A stretch of 64,000 nucleotides of DNA, taken from Amycolatopsis arida (lineage in GTDB: Bacteria; Actinomycetota; Actinomycetes; Mycobacteriales; Pseudonocardiaceae). The stretch spans positions 124,001 through 188,000 of the forward strand of contig NZ_FOWW01000010.1 in the NCBI RefSeq assembly GCF_900115565.1, written 5' to 3'. Under the pieces are notes generated by a model. It ran no database searches. It was not told the origin of the DNA and saw nothing but the letters and a program-made list of their open reading frames with translations. The translations under genes were made by a program, and so were the position numbers. How positions within the stretch are numbered: the stretch's first letter is position 1; the number at the start of each line of letters is the position of its first letter. This document shows positions 24,671-35,094 of this stretch, in pieces.

Positions 24671-26751
24671 CGAACCACCTCCAGTTCCCGCCGCAGCCAC
24701 TCCACCTGCAGCCGCATCAGGTTCTCCGCGACCTCCTCGGCCTGCGGGGTCATGTGCGTGGCCCCGACCAGCGGCAGGAACGTGTGCGCCCGCCCTGCCG
24801 CCAGCAGCGCCGCGGACAGCCGCAGCGCGTGCGCGACGAACACGTTGTCGTCGGCCAGCCCGTGCACCAGCAGCAGCGGCCGGCGCAGCTCCGCGGCGTC
24901 GGCGAGCAGCGAGTTGCGCCGATACGCCTCCGGCTCGTCCCGCGGCCGGCCGAGGTACCGCTCGGTGTAGTGCGTGTCGTACAGCGACCAGTCGGTCACC
25001 GGTGCCCCGGCCACCGCGGCGGAGAACACGTCCGGCCGGCGCAGCACCGCCAGCGCCGCCAGGTAGCCGCCGTAGGACCAGCCGCGGATCGCCACCCGGG
25101 ACAGGTCGAGCTCGGGCCGCTCGGCCGCCACCGCGTGCAGCGCGTCCACCTGGTCGGCGAGGGTGACCTCGGCCAGCCGGCCACCCGCGATCTCCTTCTC
25201 CCACGCCGGCCCCCGCCCCGGCGTGCCGCGCCCGTCGACCACCAACACCGCGAACCCCTGGTCGGCCAGCCACTGCGAGGTGAGGAACGCGTTGCGGCTG
25301 CGCAGCACCCGCTGGGCGTGCGGCCCGCCGTAGGGGTCCAGCAACACCGGCAGCGGCCCGTCCTCGGCCCGGTACCCGGTGGGCAACAGCAACGCGGCCC
25401 GGAGCCGGCGCTCCCCCACGGTGAGCCACGTGATGTTCGGCACCAGGCCGGGATCGACCGTGTCGGAGGCGACCTTCGCCACCGGCGCGCCGTCCCGCAA
25501 CACCGACACCTCGAGTCCACTGTGCTCCATGCTCCACGACGACAGCACCGTCACCGCTGCCGTCCCGCCACCGATGTGCACGCCGTCCACATCGGACAAC
25601 CGCTGCACCCCGTCGCCGGCCGTGCGGTAGACGTGGATCTGCGTCGGGTCGTCGGCAGAGGCGCTGAACAGCACCTCGCTGCCCACGTGCAGCACCGAGC
25701 GGACCTGCAGCCCCGGCTCGGTGACCGGTGTCCCGTCGACCACCAGCCGGTAGCCGCCGTCGGCCGCGCTGACCCACACCAGCCGGCCGTCGTCGGTCCA
25801 CGCCGGCACGCCGGCCACGATCTCCACCCAGTCGGGGTCGGTCTCGGCGTGCAGCAGCGTCGTGCTGCCGTCGGTGGTGTCGACCGCGTGCACCTCCAGC
25901 CGGCGCTGGTCCCGCGGCTGCACCGCCAGCAGCGGCGGTCCACCGGCCGACCAGTGCACCGCGACCAGGTACTCCCAGTCGCCGCGGCGCACGTCCACCC
26001 GGCTGCCGTCGAGGCCGAGCAACGCCAGCGAGACGTCCACGTTGGCCTCCCCCGCGGCCGGGTAGGCCACCGTCTGCGGTGGTGTGCCCGGGTTCGCGGG
26101 GTCGGCGATGCTCCACTTCGGCACGCCCGCCCGGTCGCTCCGCTCGACCAGGAGCGTCCGGCCGTCCGGCGACCACCAGTACCCGCGGGTCCGGCCCATC
26201 TCCTCCGCGGCGACGAACTCGGCCAGCCCCCAGGCGATGTCGTCGCCCTCCTCGTCGACCAGCGCCCGGTTCGCCCCGGTGGCGAGGTCGAGGACGCGCA
26301 GCCGACGGTCCCGCACGTACGCGACGTGGGTGCCGGTCGGGGCGGGTCGCGGGTCGACCACCGCGCCGTCGACCCGGAGGGTGACCTCGCCGGCCGGCAG
26401 GTCGACCGTGTAGAGCGTGCCGGACACGGTGAACGCCGCCACGGTGTGCGCGTCGTCCACGGCGTAGCCGACCACTCCGCCGGAGGTCTCCCGGACCCGC
26501 TCCCGGCGGGCCCGCTCCTCGGGCGGCAACTCCTCCTCGCCGGGCAGCAGGGCGGCGGCGTCGACCACCTTCGTCTCGGCGCCGGTGCCGAGGTCGAGTG
26601 ACCACAGGCTGTGCCGCCGGTCGTAACCCGACTCGGCCCGCAGGAACAGCAGCCGGGAGCCGTCCGGCGCGACCCGGAACTCCTTCGGCGCGCCCAGGGT
26701 GAACCGCTGGGTACGGGCCTGCTCACGGAGGAAGGACTGATCACTGGTCAC
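24667..26751 (-). CDS. S9-family prolyl oligopeptidase (DPP-IV-like)
   Basis: A 694-residue serine peptidase. The first 430 residues form a beta-propeller typical of the S9B (DPP-IV) group, including WGLAEFVAAEEMGRTRGYWW, the double-Glu motif that binds the substrate amino terminus. The C-terminal alpha/beta-hydrolase domain has the nucleophile in RGWSYGGYLA near residue 558, the Asp in GLADDNVF and the His in VGATHMT. No signal peptide, so probably cytoplasmic, cleaving short peptides. The start is uncertain: I use the GTG before TSDQSFLRE; the frame is open ten codons further. Confidence 0.92.
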   Translation of the reverse strand: MTSDQSFLREQARTQRFTLGAPKEFRVAPDGSRLLFLRAESGYDRRHSLWSLDLGTGAETKVVDAAALLPGEEELPPEERARRERVRETSGGVVGYAVDDAHTVAAFTVSGTLYTVDLPAGEVTLRVDGAVVDPRPAPTGTHVAYVRDRRLRVLDLATGANRALVDEEGDDIAWGLAEFVAAEEMGRTRGYWWSPDGRTLLVERSDRAGVPKWSIADPANPGTPPQTVAYPAAGEANVDVSLALLGLDGSRVDVRRGDWEYLVAVHWSAGGPPLLAVQPRDQRRLEVHAVDTTDGSTTLLHAETDPDWVEIVAGVPAWTDDGRLVWVSAADGGYRLVVDGTPVTEPGLQVRSVLHVGSEVLFSASADDPTQIHVYRTAGDGVQRLSDVDGVHIGGGTAAVTVLSSWSMEHSGLEVSVLRDGAPVAKVASDTVDPGLVPNITWLTVGERRLRAALLLPTGYRAEDGPLPVLLDPYGGPHAQRVLRSRNAFLTSQWLADQGFAVLVVDGRGTPGRGPAWEKEIAGGRLAEVTLADQVDALHAVAAERPELDLSRVAIRGWSYGGYLAALAVLRRPDVFSAAVAGAPVTDWSLYDTHYTERYLGRPRDEPEAYRRNSLLADAAELRRPLLLVHGLADDNVFVAHALRLSAALLAAGRAHTFLPLVGATHMTPQAEEVAENLMRLQVEWLRRELEVVR

Positions 26752-26891
26752 GGGGGGCACGAAGGGCACTGTAGTCAGCACCGCGGCCAGCCGACCGGCC
26801 GGTATGGCAGTGCCCTACCCGATCCCGCCCGACGCCGCCGGGGCGCCCCGTCCACAGCGGAGTGACCCGGAACGCAGCCAGGCCCGTGGAG

Positions 26892-26916
26892 CAACGAATC
26901 GACGGCGATCCGGTTG
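26892..26916. promoter_or_regulatory. Imperfect inverted repeat upstream of ornithine aminotransferase
   Basis: CAACGAATCG and CGATCCGGTTG form an imperfect dyad around ACGG, 76 bp before the rocD start in the divergent gap with the peptidase gene. It could bind an Lrp/AsnC or ArgR-type regulator, which often control rocD; the match is not specific. Confidence 0.3.
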
Positions 26917-26991
26917 AACAACGCAACGAACGCCGATCACAAGCAATGAGTGGTGGATGAACCTTCCACGGGGCGCCTCTAACCTGAACGC

Positions 26992-28215
<1,224 letters not shown>

Positions 28216-28248
28216 GCCACCCCGACAACGGCCGCCCCGGAAGGTGGC

Positions 28249-29154
28249 CTACGCGGCCAGCTCGGCGACCTCCTCGGCGCATCCCCACGACAGGGTGACG
28301 CCGGTGCCGCCGTGGCCGTAGCAGTGGACGACGTCGCCGGCGCGCTCCACGCGGACGTGCGGCCGGACCGGGCGCAGGCCGACCCGCGCGTCGAGGACCT
28401 CGGCGCCGGCGAGCTCCGGCACCAACGCCCGGCAGCGGCACAGGATGTCCTCGGTGATCCGGGGGTCCGGAGCGAGGTCGTCGTTGCCGGGTTCCTCGGT
28501 GCCGCCGCAGACCACGTGGTCGCCGTGCGGCAGGACGTAGCTGAAGTCGTCCTCGTCCACCACCCACTCGGTCAGGCCGGGATCGGTCAGGTGCACGACC
28601 TGGCCGCGGGCGGGCACCACCCGGGAGTCGGGGACGAGCTCGCGGGCCCCGAGCCCGGCCGCGTTGACCACGAGGTCGGCCGGTCCGGCGTCGGCCAACC
28701 GGCGCAGCCGCCGCCGCTCGGTCCGCACCCCGGCCGCGGCCACCGCGTCGGCCAGCCACGCCAGGTACCGCCCGGTGTGCACCAGGGGCGGGGTGAACGC
28801 CAGCGCGTCGGTCCACGGCCCGCCGGGGTCGGCGACCCGGCGCATCCCGCCCACGGCCTCGGCCCACGGCGGCACCGGCCGGGGGGCCCGGCGCAGCAGC
28901 CGGCCGGGCACCAGCCGGACGCCGGTGCCGGGCCGCTCGGCGAGGCGGCGGAACTCGGCGACGCTGGCGGCGGTCCACGCCGCGCAGCGGTCCGCCGGCT
29001 CGGCGTGCCGCGGGTACACCAGCCCACCGGCGACCACCGAGGTGGTGTCGGCGGGCAGGTCCGCGGTCACCACGTGCACCGCCGCACCGCGCTCCGCCAG
29101 CCGCAGCGCGCAGCTCAACCCGATGACCCCGGCTCCGACGACCGCGACGCGCAT
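28249..29154 (-). CDS. D-amino-acid oxidase-like FAD oxidoreductase
   Basis: A 301-residue flavoenzyme with VAVVGAGVIGLSCALRLAE (residues 3-21), VAGGLVYPRHAEPADRCA near 42, LVVNAAGLGARELVPD near 160 and the C-terminal HCYGHGGTGVTLSWG FAD motif. Length and motifs fit bacterial D-amino-acid oxidase, which deaminates D-amino acids to keto acids with H2O2 release. ATG start; 10 bp separate it from the ABC-F gene, likely one transcript. Eukaryote-type peroxisomal signals are absent, as expected. Confidence 0.88.
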   Translation of the reverse strand: MRVAVVGAGVIGLSCALRLAERGAAVHVVTADLPADTTSVVAGGLVYPRHAEPADRCAAWTAASVAEFRRLAERPGTGVRLVPGRLLRRAPRPVPPWAEAVGGMRRVADPGGPWTDALAFTPPLVHTGRYLAWLADAVAAAGVRTERRRLRRLADAGPADLVVNAAGLGARELVPDSRVVPARGQVVHLTDPGLTEWVVDEDDFSYVLPHGDHVVCGGTEEPGNDDLAPDPRITEDILCRCRALVPELAGAEVLDARVGLRPVRPHVRVERAGDVVHCYGHGGTGVTLSWGCAEEVAELAA

Positions 29155-29164
29155 GGCCGCGACC

Positions 29165-30817
29165 CTAGTGGGAGCCCTCCGGTGTCGCGGCCCACACCGG
29201 CTCCCCCACCTCGGTGACCCTGCCGTCGGCGGAGAACCACAGGTAACGGTCGAACGACCGGGCGAACCAGCGGTCGTGGGTGACCGCGACGACCGTGCCG
29301 GTGAACTCCTCCAAGGCCGCCTGCAGCGCCTCGGCGGACACCAGGTCGAGGTTGTCGGTCGGCTCGTCGAGCAGCAGCAGGGTGGCCCCGGACAACTCGA
29401 GCAGCAGCACCTGGAACCGGGCCTGCTGACCACCGGAGAGCGTGGCGAACGACCGGTCCCCCGCCGCGGCGAGGCCATACCGGGAGAGCGCCGCGCTGGC
29501 CGCCGCGCGGTCCAGCCCGGCGCGGGTGCCCTCCCCGCGGCCGAGCACGTCGAGCAGCGTGCGGCCGAGCCACTCCGGGTGCTCGTGGGTCTGCGCGAAC
29601 AGGCCGGGCACCACCCGCGAGCCGAGCCGGCACTCCCCGGTGTGCGCCACCTCCCGGTCGCCGCCCAGCAGCCGCAGGAAGTGGCTCTTGCCCGAGCCGT
29701 TGGGGCCGAGCACGCACACCCGGTCGCCGAAGAACACCTCGAGGTCGAACGGGCCGGCGCCGCGTCCTCCACCACTCGAACTCCGGTCCATCAGGTCGGT
29801 CAGCTCGAGCCGAAGGCAGGTGATCGCGCGTACCGCGGTCCGCCCGCCGCGCAGCCGGGGCCGGACCCGTTGCTCCCTCGGCGGCAGCGGCGGCGCGCCG
29901 GCCTCCTCGAACTTGCGCAGCCGGGTTTGCGCGGCGCGGTACCGCGACGCCATGTCGTCGCTGGTCGTCGCGGCCTGGCGCAGCGAGCGGACCAGCTCCT
30001 TCAGCTGCTGGTGCTTGTCGTCCCAGCGGCGGCGCAGCTCGGCCATCCGCTCGGCCCTGGCCCGCCGCGCCGCGTGCCACCCGGCGAACCCACCGCCGTG
30101 CACCCACGCGGTGCCGCCCTCGAGGGTGACGATCCGGGTGGCCGCCGCGGCGAGCAGCTCCCGGTCGTGACTGACCAGCAGCACCGCCTTGCCCGTCTCC
30201 GCCAGCCGGGCCTCCAGCCACCGCTTGCCGGGGACGTCGAGGTAGTTGTCCGGCTCGTCGAGCAGCAGCACCTGCTCGGGGCCGCGCAGCAACGCCTCCA
30301 GCACCAGCCGTTTCTGCTCCCCACCGGACAGGGTGCGCACCTCGCGGAACCGGGCCCGGTCGAAGGGGATGCCGAGCGCGGCGACGGTCACCGTGTCCCA
30401 GGTGACCTCGGCGGTGTAGCCGCCGGCGTCGCCCCACCCGGCCAGCGCCGTGGCGTAACGCAGCTGGGTGAGCTCGTCGTCGCGCTCCATCAGGGCCAGC
30501 TCGGCGGCGTCGAGCTCGGCCGCCGCGGCCCGCAGGGCCGGCGAGGCCACCTCCAGCACCAGGTCGCGCACCGTGCGCTCGTCCCGGACGGCGCCGATGA
30601 ACTGGGGCATCACCGCCAGCCCGCCCTGCACCCGGACGTGCCCGGCGGAGGGCCGCAGCTCCCCGGCGGCGATCCGCAGCACCGTCGTCTTGCCCGCGCC
30701 GTTGTCCCCGATCAGCGCGACCACGTCGCCCGCGCCGACGCGGAACGCCACGTCGGCGAACAGCTGCCGCCCGTCGGGCAGGCGGTGGGCCAGCCCGGTG
30801 GCCTCCAGAAACCCCAT
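29165..30817 (-). CDS. ABC-F family ATP-binding protein
   Basis: A 550-residue protein with two ABC ATPase domains and no membrane segments. Domain 1 has LIGDNGAGKTTVLR and LSGGEQKRLVLEALL; domain 2 has VLGPNGSGKSHFLRLLGG and LSGGQQARFQVLLLEL with LLLDEPTDNLDLVS. A charged interdomain linker (around residues 235-310, with ARRARAERMAELRRRW) is the tRNA-interaction motif region of ABC-F proteins, which act on ribosomes in translation or antibiotic resistance. Regulatory or resistance type cannot be decided. I used the second ATG (MGFLEATGL); an ATG three codons upstream is equally open. Confidence 0.9.
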   Translation of the reverse strand: MGFLEATGLAHRLPDGRQLFADVAFRVGAGDVVALIGDNGAGKTTVLRIAAGELRPSAGHVRVQGGLAVMPQFIGAVRDERTVRDLVLEVASPALRAAAAELDAAELALMERDDELTQLRYATALAGWGDAGGYTAEVTWDTVTVAALGIPFDRARFREVRTLSGGEQKRLVLEALLRGPEQVLLLDEPDNYLDVPGKRWLEARLAETGKAVLLVSHDRELLAAAATRIVTLEGGTAWVHGGGFAGWHAARRARAERMAELRRRWDDKHQQLKELVRSLRQAATTSDDMASRYRAAQTRLRKFEEAGAPPLPPREQRVRPRLRGGRTAVRAITCLRLELTDLMDRSSSGGGRGAGPFDLEVFFGDRVCVLGPNGSGKSHFLRLLGGDREVAHTGECRLGSRVVPGLFAQTHEHPEWLGRTLLDVLGRGEGTRAGLDRAAASAALSRYGLAAAGDRSFATLSGGQQARFQVLLLELSGATLLLLDEPTDNLDLVSAEALQAALEEFTGTVVAVTHDRWFARSFDRYLWFSADGRVTEVGEPVWAATPEGSH

Positions 30818-30889
30818 GCCCCACATGGTGGTCGGCCCGCCGGCGGGACGCGACCGAATAACCGATCACCGCCCACGTACGCTCGGCGC

Positions 30890-31531
30890 GTGGCCCGACC
30901 TCCCGCCCGCACGCTCGCGACCGCGGCGGGGGCGATCGGGGCGGCGTCGCTGACGCTGCTGCTGGGGCTGTGGCACGCGGGCGAGGGCGTGCCGGGGCCG
31001 GTGGACGGCGCGGTGGAGCGCGCGGTCGACGCCGCGTTCGCCGGGCGGCTGCCGCTGCTGAGGCTGCTGGTGGTGCCCACCGAGCCGCCGGTGCTGCTGG
31101 TCGCCGTCGCCGCGATCGTGCTGCTCTGCGCCCTGGACCGGTGGTGGTCCGGCGCGGCGCTGGCGCTGGCCGGCCCGGCGCTGGCGGTGGCGGCGAACAC
31201 CTGGGTGCTCAAGCCGGCGTTCGGCCGTCACTATGCCGACCACCTCGCCTACCCGAGCGGGCACACGGTCGCGCTGGTGTCCGTGCTGACCGTGCTCGCG
31301 GTGCTCGCCCGGCCCGGCCGGGCCCGCCGCGCGGTGGTCGGCGCCGGGGTCGTGCTCACCGTGGCCGCGGGTGGCGGCATGGTCGGCCTGCACTACCACT
31401 ACGCCACCGACGTGCTCGGTGGCGCGGCCTTCGCGGTCGCCGTGGTCCTGGGGCTCGCCCTGCTCGGCCTCAGCCGGCCGCCCGCGGCGCGGGGTCCGAG
31501 CCCGCCACGGCGTCCCGGGCCAGCGCGGTGA
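30890..31531 (+). CDS. PAP2-family membrane phosphatase
   Basis: A 213-residue integral membrane protein with about five to six helices. The phosphatase motifs are KPAFGRHYADHLA (motif 1 region), YPSGHTVALV (motif 2) and LHYHYATDVLGG (motif 3), giving the catalytic His residues. Members dephosphorylate lipid phosphates such as phosphatidic acid or polyprenyl pyrophosphates. GTG start, divergent from the ABC-F gene. Its 3' end overlaps the convergent ZapE-like gene by 62 bases. Confidence 0.9.
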   Translation: MARPPARTLATAAGAIGAASLTLLLGLWHAGEGVPGPVDGAVERAVDAAFAGRLPLLRLLVVPTEPPVLLVAVAAIVLLCALDRWWSGAALALAGPALAVAANTWVLKPAFGRHYADHLAYPSGHTVALVSVLTVLAVLARPGRARRAVVGAGVVLTVAAGGGMVGLHYHYATDVLGGAAFAVAVVLGLALLGLSRPPAARGPSPPRRPGPAR

Positions 31532-32531
31532 GCCGGGACAGCGCGCGCAGGTACTTCTTGCGGTAGCCGCCGCGCAGCATCTCCGCGTCGAACAGCGCGG
31601 ACAACGGCTGGCCGGACACCACCACCGGTACCGCGCGGTCGTAGAGCCGGTCGGCGAGCGCCACCAGCCGCAACGCCACCGACTGGTCCGGCGTCGGGCG
31701 CACCCCGGCGAGGTGCACCCGCGTCACCCCGTCCAGCAGCCGCCCGTACGCCGAGGGGTGCAGCCGGGACAGGTGCGCGCACAGCGCGGTGAAGTCGTCC
31801 AGGCTCGCCCCAGGATGCGCCTCCGCCGACGCCCGCAGCGCGGCGTCGGACACCGGCTCGGGCGCCTCGGGCAGGCCGCGGTGCCGGTAGTCGGGGCCGT
31901 CCACCCGCACCACGGTGAACCGGGCGGCCAGTGACTGGATCTCGCGCAGGAAGTCGTCGGCGGCGAACCGGCCCTCACCGAGCTTGTCCGGCAGGGTGTT
32001 CGACGTGGCCGCGACGAACACGCCGGCCTCGGTGAGCTCGCGCAGCAGCCGGGTCACCAGCATCGTGTCGCCCGGGTCGTCCAGCTCGAACTCGTCGATG
32101 GCCAGCAACCGGTGGGCGGACAGCCGGCGCACCGCCTCGGCGAAGCCCAGCACGCCGACCAGGTGGGTGAGCTCGACGAACGTGCCGTAGGCCTTGGGCG
32201 CGGGCACCTCGTGCCACAGCGACGCGAGCAGGTGGGTCTTGCCCACGCCGAACCCGCCGTCGAAGTAGAGCCCCGGCCGTTGCGGCAACGCCGAGCCGCC
32301 TCGCCGGCCGAACAGGCCCCGCCAGCCGACGCGCCGGGCACCGCGCCCCTCCCGCACCCGCTCGGCGAACGCCGCACCCGCGCGCACCGCCTCGGCCTGG
32401 CTCGGCTCGGCCGGGTCGGGCACGTAGGTGGCGAACCGGACGGCGTCGAACCGGGGCGGTGGCACCAGCGCGGCGACCAGCTCGTCCGGCCCGACCTCGG
32501 GGCGGCGATCGGTCAGCTGGACAGCGGGCAT
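31470..32531 (-). CDS. zapE: ZapE-like AFG1-family ATPase
   Basis: A 353-residue P-loop ATPase of the AFG1/ZapE group. Walker A GGFGVGKTHLLAS lies near residue 92, Walker B LLAIDEFELDDPGDTML near 145, and sensor TSNTLPDKLGEGRF near 180, all diagnostic. In E. coli ZapE associates with the division ring under stress. The actinobacterial role is less clear. ATG start in the gap to the divergent reductase gene; convergent 3' overlap with PAP2. Confidence 0.92.
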   Translation of the reverse strand: MPAVQLTDRRPEVGPDELVAALVPPPRFDAVRFATYVPDPAEPSQAEAVRAGAAFAERVREGRGARRVGWRGLFGRRGGSALPQRPGLYFDGGFGVGKTHLLASLWHEVPAPKAYGTFVELTHLVGVLGFAEAVRRLSAHRLLAIDEFELDDPGDTMLVTRLLRELTEAGVFVAATSNTLPDKLGEGRFAADDFLREIQSLAARFTVVRVDGPDYRHRGLPEAPEPVSDAALRASAEAHPGASLDDFTALCAHLSRLHPSAYGRLLDGVTRVHLAGVRPTPDQSVALRLVALADRLYDRAVPVVVSGQPLSALFDAEMLRGGYRKKYLRALSRLTALARDAVAGSDPAPRAAG

Positions 32532-32638
32532 GCCGGCCAGCCTAGTTCCCGGCCGCCCGCCTTCCGGCCGGCCGCCCACCGAGGGAGACGTGGCCCACCC
32601 GAATGGCTCACGCCCGCCTGCCGTGTTGGGATGAGGGC

Positions 32639-33409
32639 GTGCAGATCTTGTGGCCGACTCCCAGAGACGGCGGCGCGCCCACCGCGCTCACCGCGCTCAC
32701 CGACGCCGATCTGGACCGCCTCTACGGATACCCGGAGCACCTCGACCGACCGTGGGTGCAGGCCAACTTCGTGGCCTCGGCCGACGGGGCGGTCACCCTC
32801 GACGGCAGATCCGAGGGGCTGTCCCACCCCGCGGACAAGCGAATCTTCCTGCACGGCCGGGACCTTGCCGACGTGGTACTGGTGGGGGCCGGCACGGTCG
32901 AGGCGGAGGGCTACCGGGGCGCGCGGCCCCGGCCCCGCCGGCGGGAGCTGGGCCGGCCCGAGGTGCCGCCGATCGCGGTGGTGAGCGGGCGCTGCACCGT
33001 CCGGCCGGATGCCCCGGTGGTGACCGACACCCGGGTGCCGCCGATCGTGTTCACCACGGAGGCGGCGCCGATCGAGCGGCGCAAGGCGCTGGCCGCGGCC
33101 GGCGCGGAGGTCGTGGTGACCGGGGAACGCGCGGTCGACCTTCGCGCGATGCTCGACGAGCTGGGCGGGCGCGGGCTGTACCGGGTGGACTGCGAGGGCG
33201 GGCCGCACCTGTTCGCCGGCCTGCTCGCCGAGGACCTGGTCGACCAGCTCTGCCTCACCGTCGCGCCGCTGGCCGCCGGCGCCGGGGCCGGCCGGATCGT
33301 CGAGGGCCTGCCGTCGCCGGAGGCCCGCGCGCTGCGGCTGGCGTCGGTCCTGCACGAGGACGGGTTCCTGATGCTCCGCTACCGCAGGGATCCCGGCGGG
33401 TCCGGATGA
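32639..33409 (+). CDS. RibD C-terminal-type (pyrimidine) reductase family protein
   Basis: A 256-residue NADPH-dependent reductase-like protein related to the C-terminal domain of RibD. It shows VQANFVASADGAVTLDGRS near residue 38, DLADVVLVGAGTVEAEGYRG near 77 and DCEGGPHLFAGLLAEDLVDQ near 185, the cofactor and substrate regions of the family. No deaminase domain is present, so it could be a stand-alone 5-amino-6-ribosylamino-uracil phosphate reductase or an unrelated DHFR-like reductase. The GTG start (QILWPTP) suits the family better than an ATG 12 codons upstream. Its stop overlaps the sigma factor ATG. Confidence 0.85.
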   Translation: MQILWPTPRDGGAPTALTALTDADLDRLYGYPEHLDRPWVQANFVASADGAVTLDGRSEGLSHPADKRIFLHGRDLADVVLVGAGTVEAEGYRGARPRPRRRELGRPEVPPIAVVSGRCTVRPDAPVVTDTRVPPIVFTTEAAPIERRKALAAAGAEVVVTGERAVDLRAMLDELGGRGLYRVDCEGGPHLFAGLLAEDLVDQLCLTVAPLAAGAGAGRIVEGLPSPEARALRLASVLHEDGFLMLRYRRDPGGSG

Positions 33410-34023
33410 CCGGCGAGGCGATCGCCGGCGCCGGTGACGCCCGGCCGGCCGACGCCGACCAGGCGTTGCTCGCCCGCGCCGCCGCGGGCGACCCGGCGGC
33501 GTTCGACCGGCTGGTGCGCCGGCACACCCCGCGGATGTACCGGGTGGCGCTGCGGATCACCGGCGCCGCCACCGAGGCCGAGGACGTCGTGCAGGACGCC
33601 TGGATCGCGGCGTGGCGCGCGCTGCCCGGGTTCCGCAGCGAGTCGGCGGTGTCCACCTGGCTGTTCCGGGTGGTGACCAACACGGCGCTGGGGCACGTGC
33701 GGCGGCGCCGGCCGACGGTGTCGCTGGACGCGGCGCTCACCCCCGAGGAGGACCAGGGCCGGCCGCTGCTCGACGCCGGGGTGCTGGCCGACTCTCGGGG
33801 CAACCCCGAGGGCCAGGTGGTGCGAACGGAGCAGGTGACCGCGGTCCTGCGGGCGATCGCGGAGCTCGACGTGTCCCAGCGGGTCCCGCTCGTGCTCAGG
33901 GAGCTGGAAGGGCTCAGCTACGAGGAGGTCGCCGAAGTGCTGGAGGTCAGCGTTCCGGCCTTGCGTTCCCGGCTGCACCGCGCCAGGGTGGCGTTGCTGG
34001 CGAAACTGAGGGAGCTGCGATGA
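33406..34023 (+). CDS. ECF-family RNA polymerase sigma factor
   Basis: A 205-residue group-4 sigma factor. Region 2 carries FDRLVRRHTPRMYRVALRI and the -10 contacting EDVVQDAWIAAWRALPGF; region 4 has LVLRELEGLSYEEVAEVLEV and ALRSRLHRAR, the -35 recognition helix. Start and stop are in ATGA overlaps with the reductase and the next small gene, so it belongs to the Asp23 operon. No zinc-binding anti-sigma factor is present downstream, and the Asp23-type membrane proteins may be the signalling partners. It probably drives the operon itself. Confidence 0.93.
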   Translation: MTGEAIAGAGDARPADADQALLARAAAGDPAAFDRLVRRHTPRMYRVALRITGAATEAEDVVQDAWIAAWRALPGFRSESAVSTWLFRVVTNTALGHVRRRRPTVSLDAALTPEEDQGRPLLDAGVLADSRGNPEGQVVRTEQVTAVLRAIAELDVSQRVPLVLRELEGLSYEEVAEVLEVSVPALRSRLHRARVALLAKLRELR

Positions 34024-34460
34024 GCACCGGCGCGGGCCCGGATCCCCGGGACGACCCGCGATGGGAGCTCGTCCGGGCGGCCGCGCGGGTGCCGGTGCCG
34101 ACCCCGCCGGGCCTCATCGCCAGGGTGCTGCGGTCGGTGCACGGGGTACGCGGCCGGATGACCGCGGTCCCGCTGCGGATCCCGCAGGACGGCGGGTTGC
34201 TGACGGTCAGCGAGCGCGCGGTGGTGCTGCTGGCCCGCCGGCTCGGCGCGGAGCTCGGCAGGGCGCTCGGCGGGGTGCACGTGTCGGCGGTGGCGATGGA
34301 GCAGGGTGTCCTGGAGGTGCTGTTGACGGTCCGCTACGGGGTGGCCGCGGGCGAGGCGGCCGAGCGGTTGCGGGTGCGGCTGCACGAGGCGCTGGCGGCG
34401 CAACTCGGGGGTGCGGCCCCGCCGGTCAACGTGCACATCGCGGACGTGCACCCCACGTGA
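34020..34460 (+). CDS. Asp23-like small protein downstream of the sigma factor
   Basis: A 146-residue soluble protein. The central LTVSERAVVLLARRLGAELG and the strand VSAVAMEQGVLEVLLTVRYG with the ending PPVNVHIADVHP resemble the Asp23/Gls24 fold. The N-terminus (PRWELVRAAARVPVPTPPGL) looks like a short amphipathic extension. It overlaps the sigma gene by four bases, as an anti-sigma factor often would, so a partner-switching role is possible. That is inference from position only. Confidence 0.75.
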   Translation: MSTGAGPDPRDDPRWELVRAAARVPVPTPPGLIARVLRSVHGVRGRMTAVPLRIPQDGGLLTVSERAVVLLARRLGAELGRALGGVHVSAVAMEQGVLEVLLTVRYGVAAGEAAERLRVRLHEALAAQLGGAAPPVNVHIADVHPT

Positions 34461-34591
34461 CCCTCCCCCGAATTAGCCCATTCAGGCGACTTTGCGGCAG
34501 ACGGAGGCGCGAGGCGACATCGTAGGAGTGGTCGGGAACGAGGCGGTACCGCGGTGCACGGACTCCGCGGTCGGGACGAAGGAGCGCGGCA

Positions 34592-35071
34592 ATGGCCCAG
34601 AGCGGCACGAGCAAGGCGGACAGCGAGACGACCAAGGCCCCAGCGACCACGAGCGCCGGCGCGCCGGTGCTGAACGAGGACGAGTCCACCGGCAAGACCA
34701 CCATCGCCTCGTCCGTGGTGCAGAAGGTGGCCGGGATGGCCGCCAGGGAGGTGTCCGGGGTGCACGAGCTCGGCGGCGGGGTGTCCCGCGCCTTCGGCGC
34801 GCTCCGGGAGCGGATTCCCGGGTCGGGGACCGCGGCCACCGCGGGCGTCGCGGTCGAGGTGGGTGAGAAGCAGGCGGCGGTGGACCTCGACCTGGTGGTG
34901 GAATACGGGGCCCGGATCGTCGACGTCGCGAAGGCGGTGCGGCGCAACGTGATCACGACGCTGGAGCAGATCACCGGGCTCGAGGTGATCGAGGTCAACA
35001 TCGCGGTGAACGACATCCACCTGCCCGACCAGGACGGCGAGGAGTCGGACACGTCGCCCCGGGTGGAGTGA
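34592..35071 (+). CDS. Asp23/Gls24-family envelope stress response protein
   Basis: A 159-residue protein with the full Asp23 domain: TTIASSVVQKVAGMAAREVSG (residues 35-55), VAVEVGEKQAAVDLDLVVEYG near 87, and LEQITGLEVIEVNIAVNDIH near 125. The N-terminal 30 residues are Ser/Thr/Ala-rich and disordered. In Staphylococcus Asp23 is held at the membrane by AmaP and supports the cell envelope; an AmaP-like protein is encoded at the end of this operon. The ATG has AAGGAG eight bases upstream. Confidence 0.92.
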   Translation: MAQSGTSKADSETTKAPATTSAGAPVLNEDESTGKTTIASSVVQKVAGMAAREVSGVHELGGGVSRAFGALRERIPGSGTAATAGVAVEVGEKQAAVDLDLVVEYGARIVDVAKAVRRNVITTLEQITGLEVIEVNIAVNDIHLPDQDGEESDTSPRVE

Positions 35072-35094
35072 GCGGCATCGGCGAGGAGCGAAGG

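Noticed and set aside
23225-24970. 581-codon plus-strand open frame
   Set aside because: Runs antisense to the F420 oxidoreductase and peptidase genes with Arg/Pro/His-rich, motif-free translation.
28216-28248. GGCC-rich imperfect hairpin between convergent rocD and oxidase genes
   Set aside because: Stem is short and mismatched, and there is no T-tract; not strong enough to call a terminator.
34534-34570. GGGAAC followed by possible -10 as an ECF promoter before the first Asp23 gene
   Set aside because: No convincing -10 partner (GTT or CGTC) at 16-19 bp; too weak to annotate.
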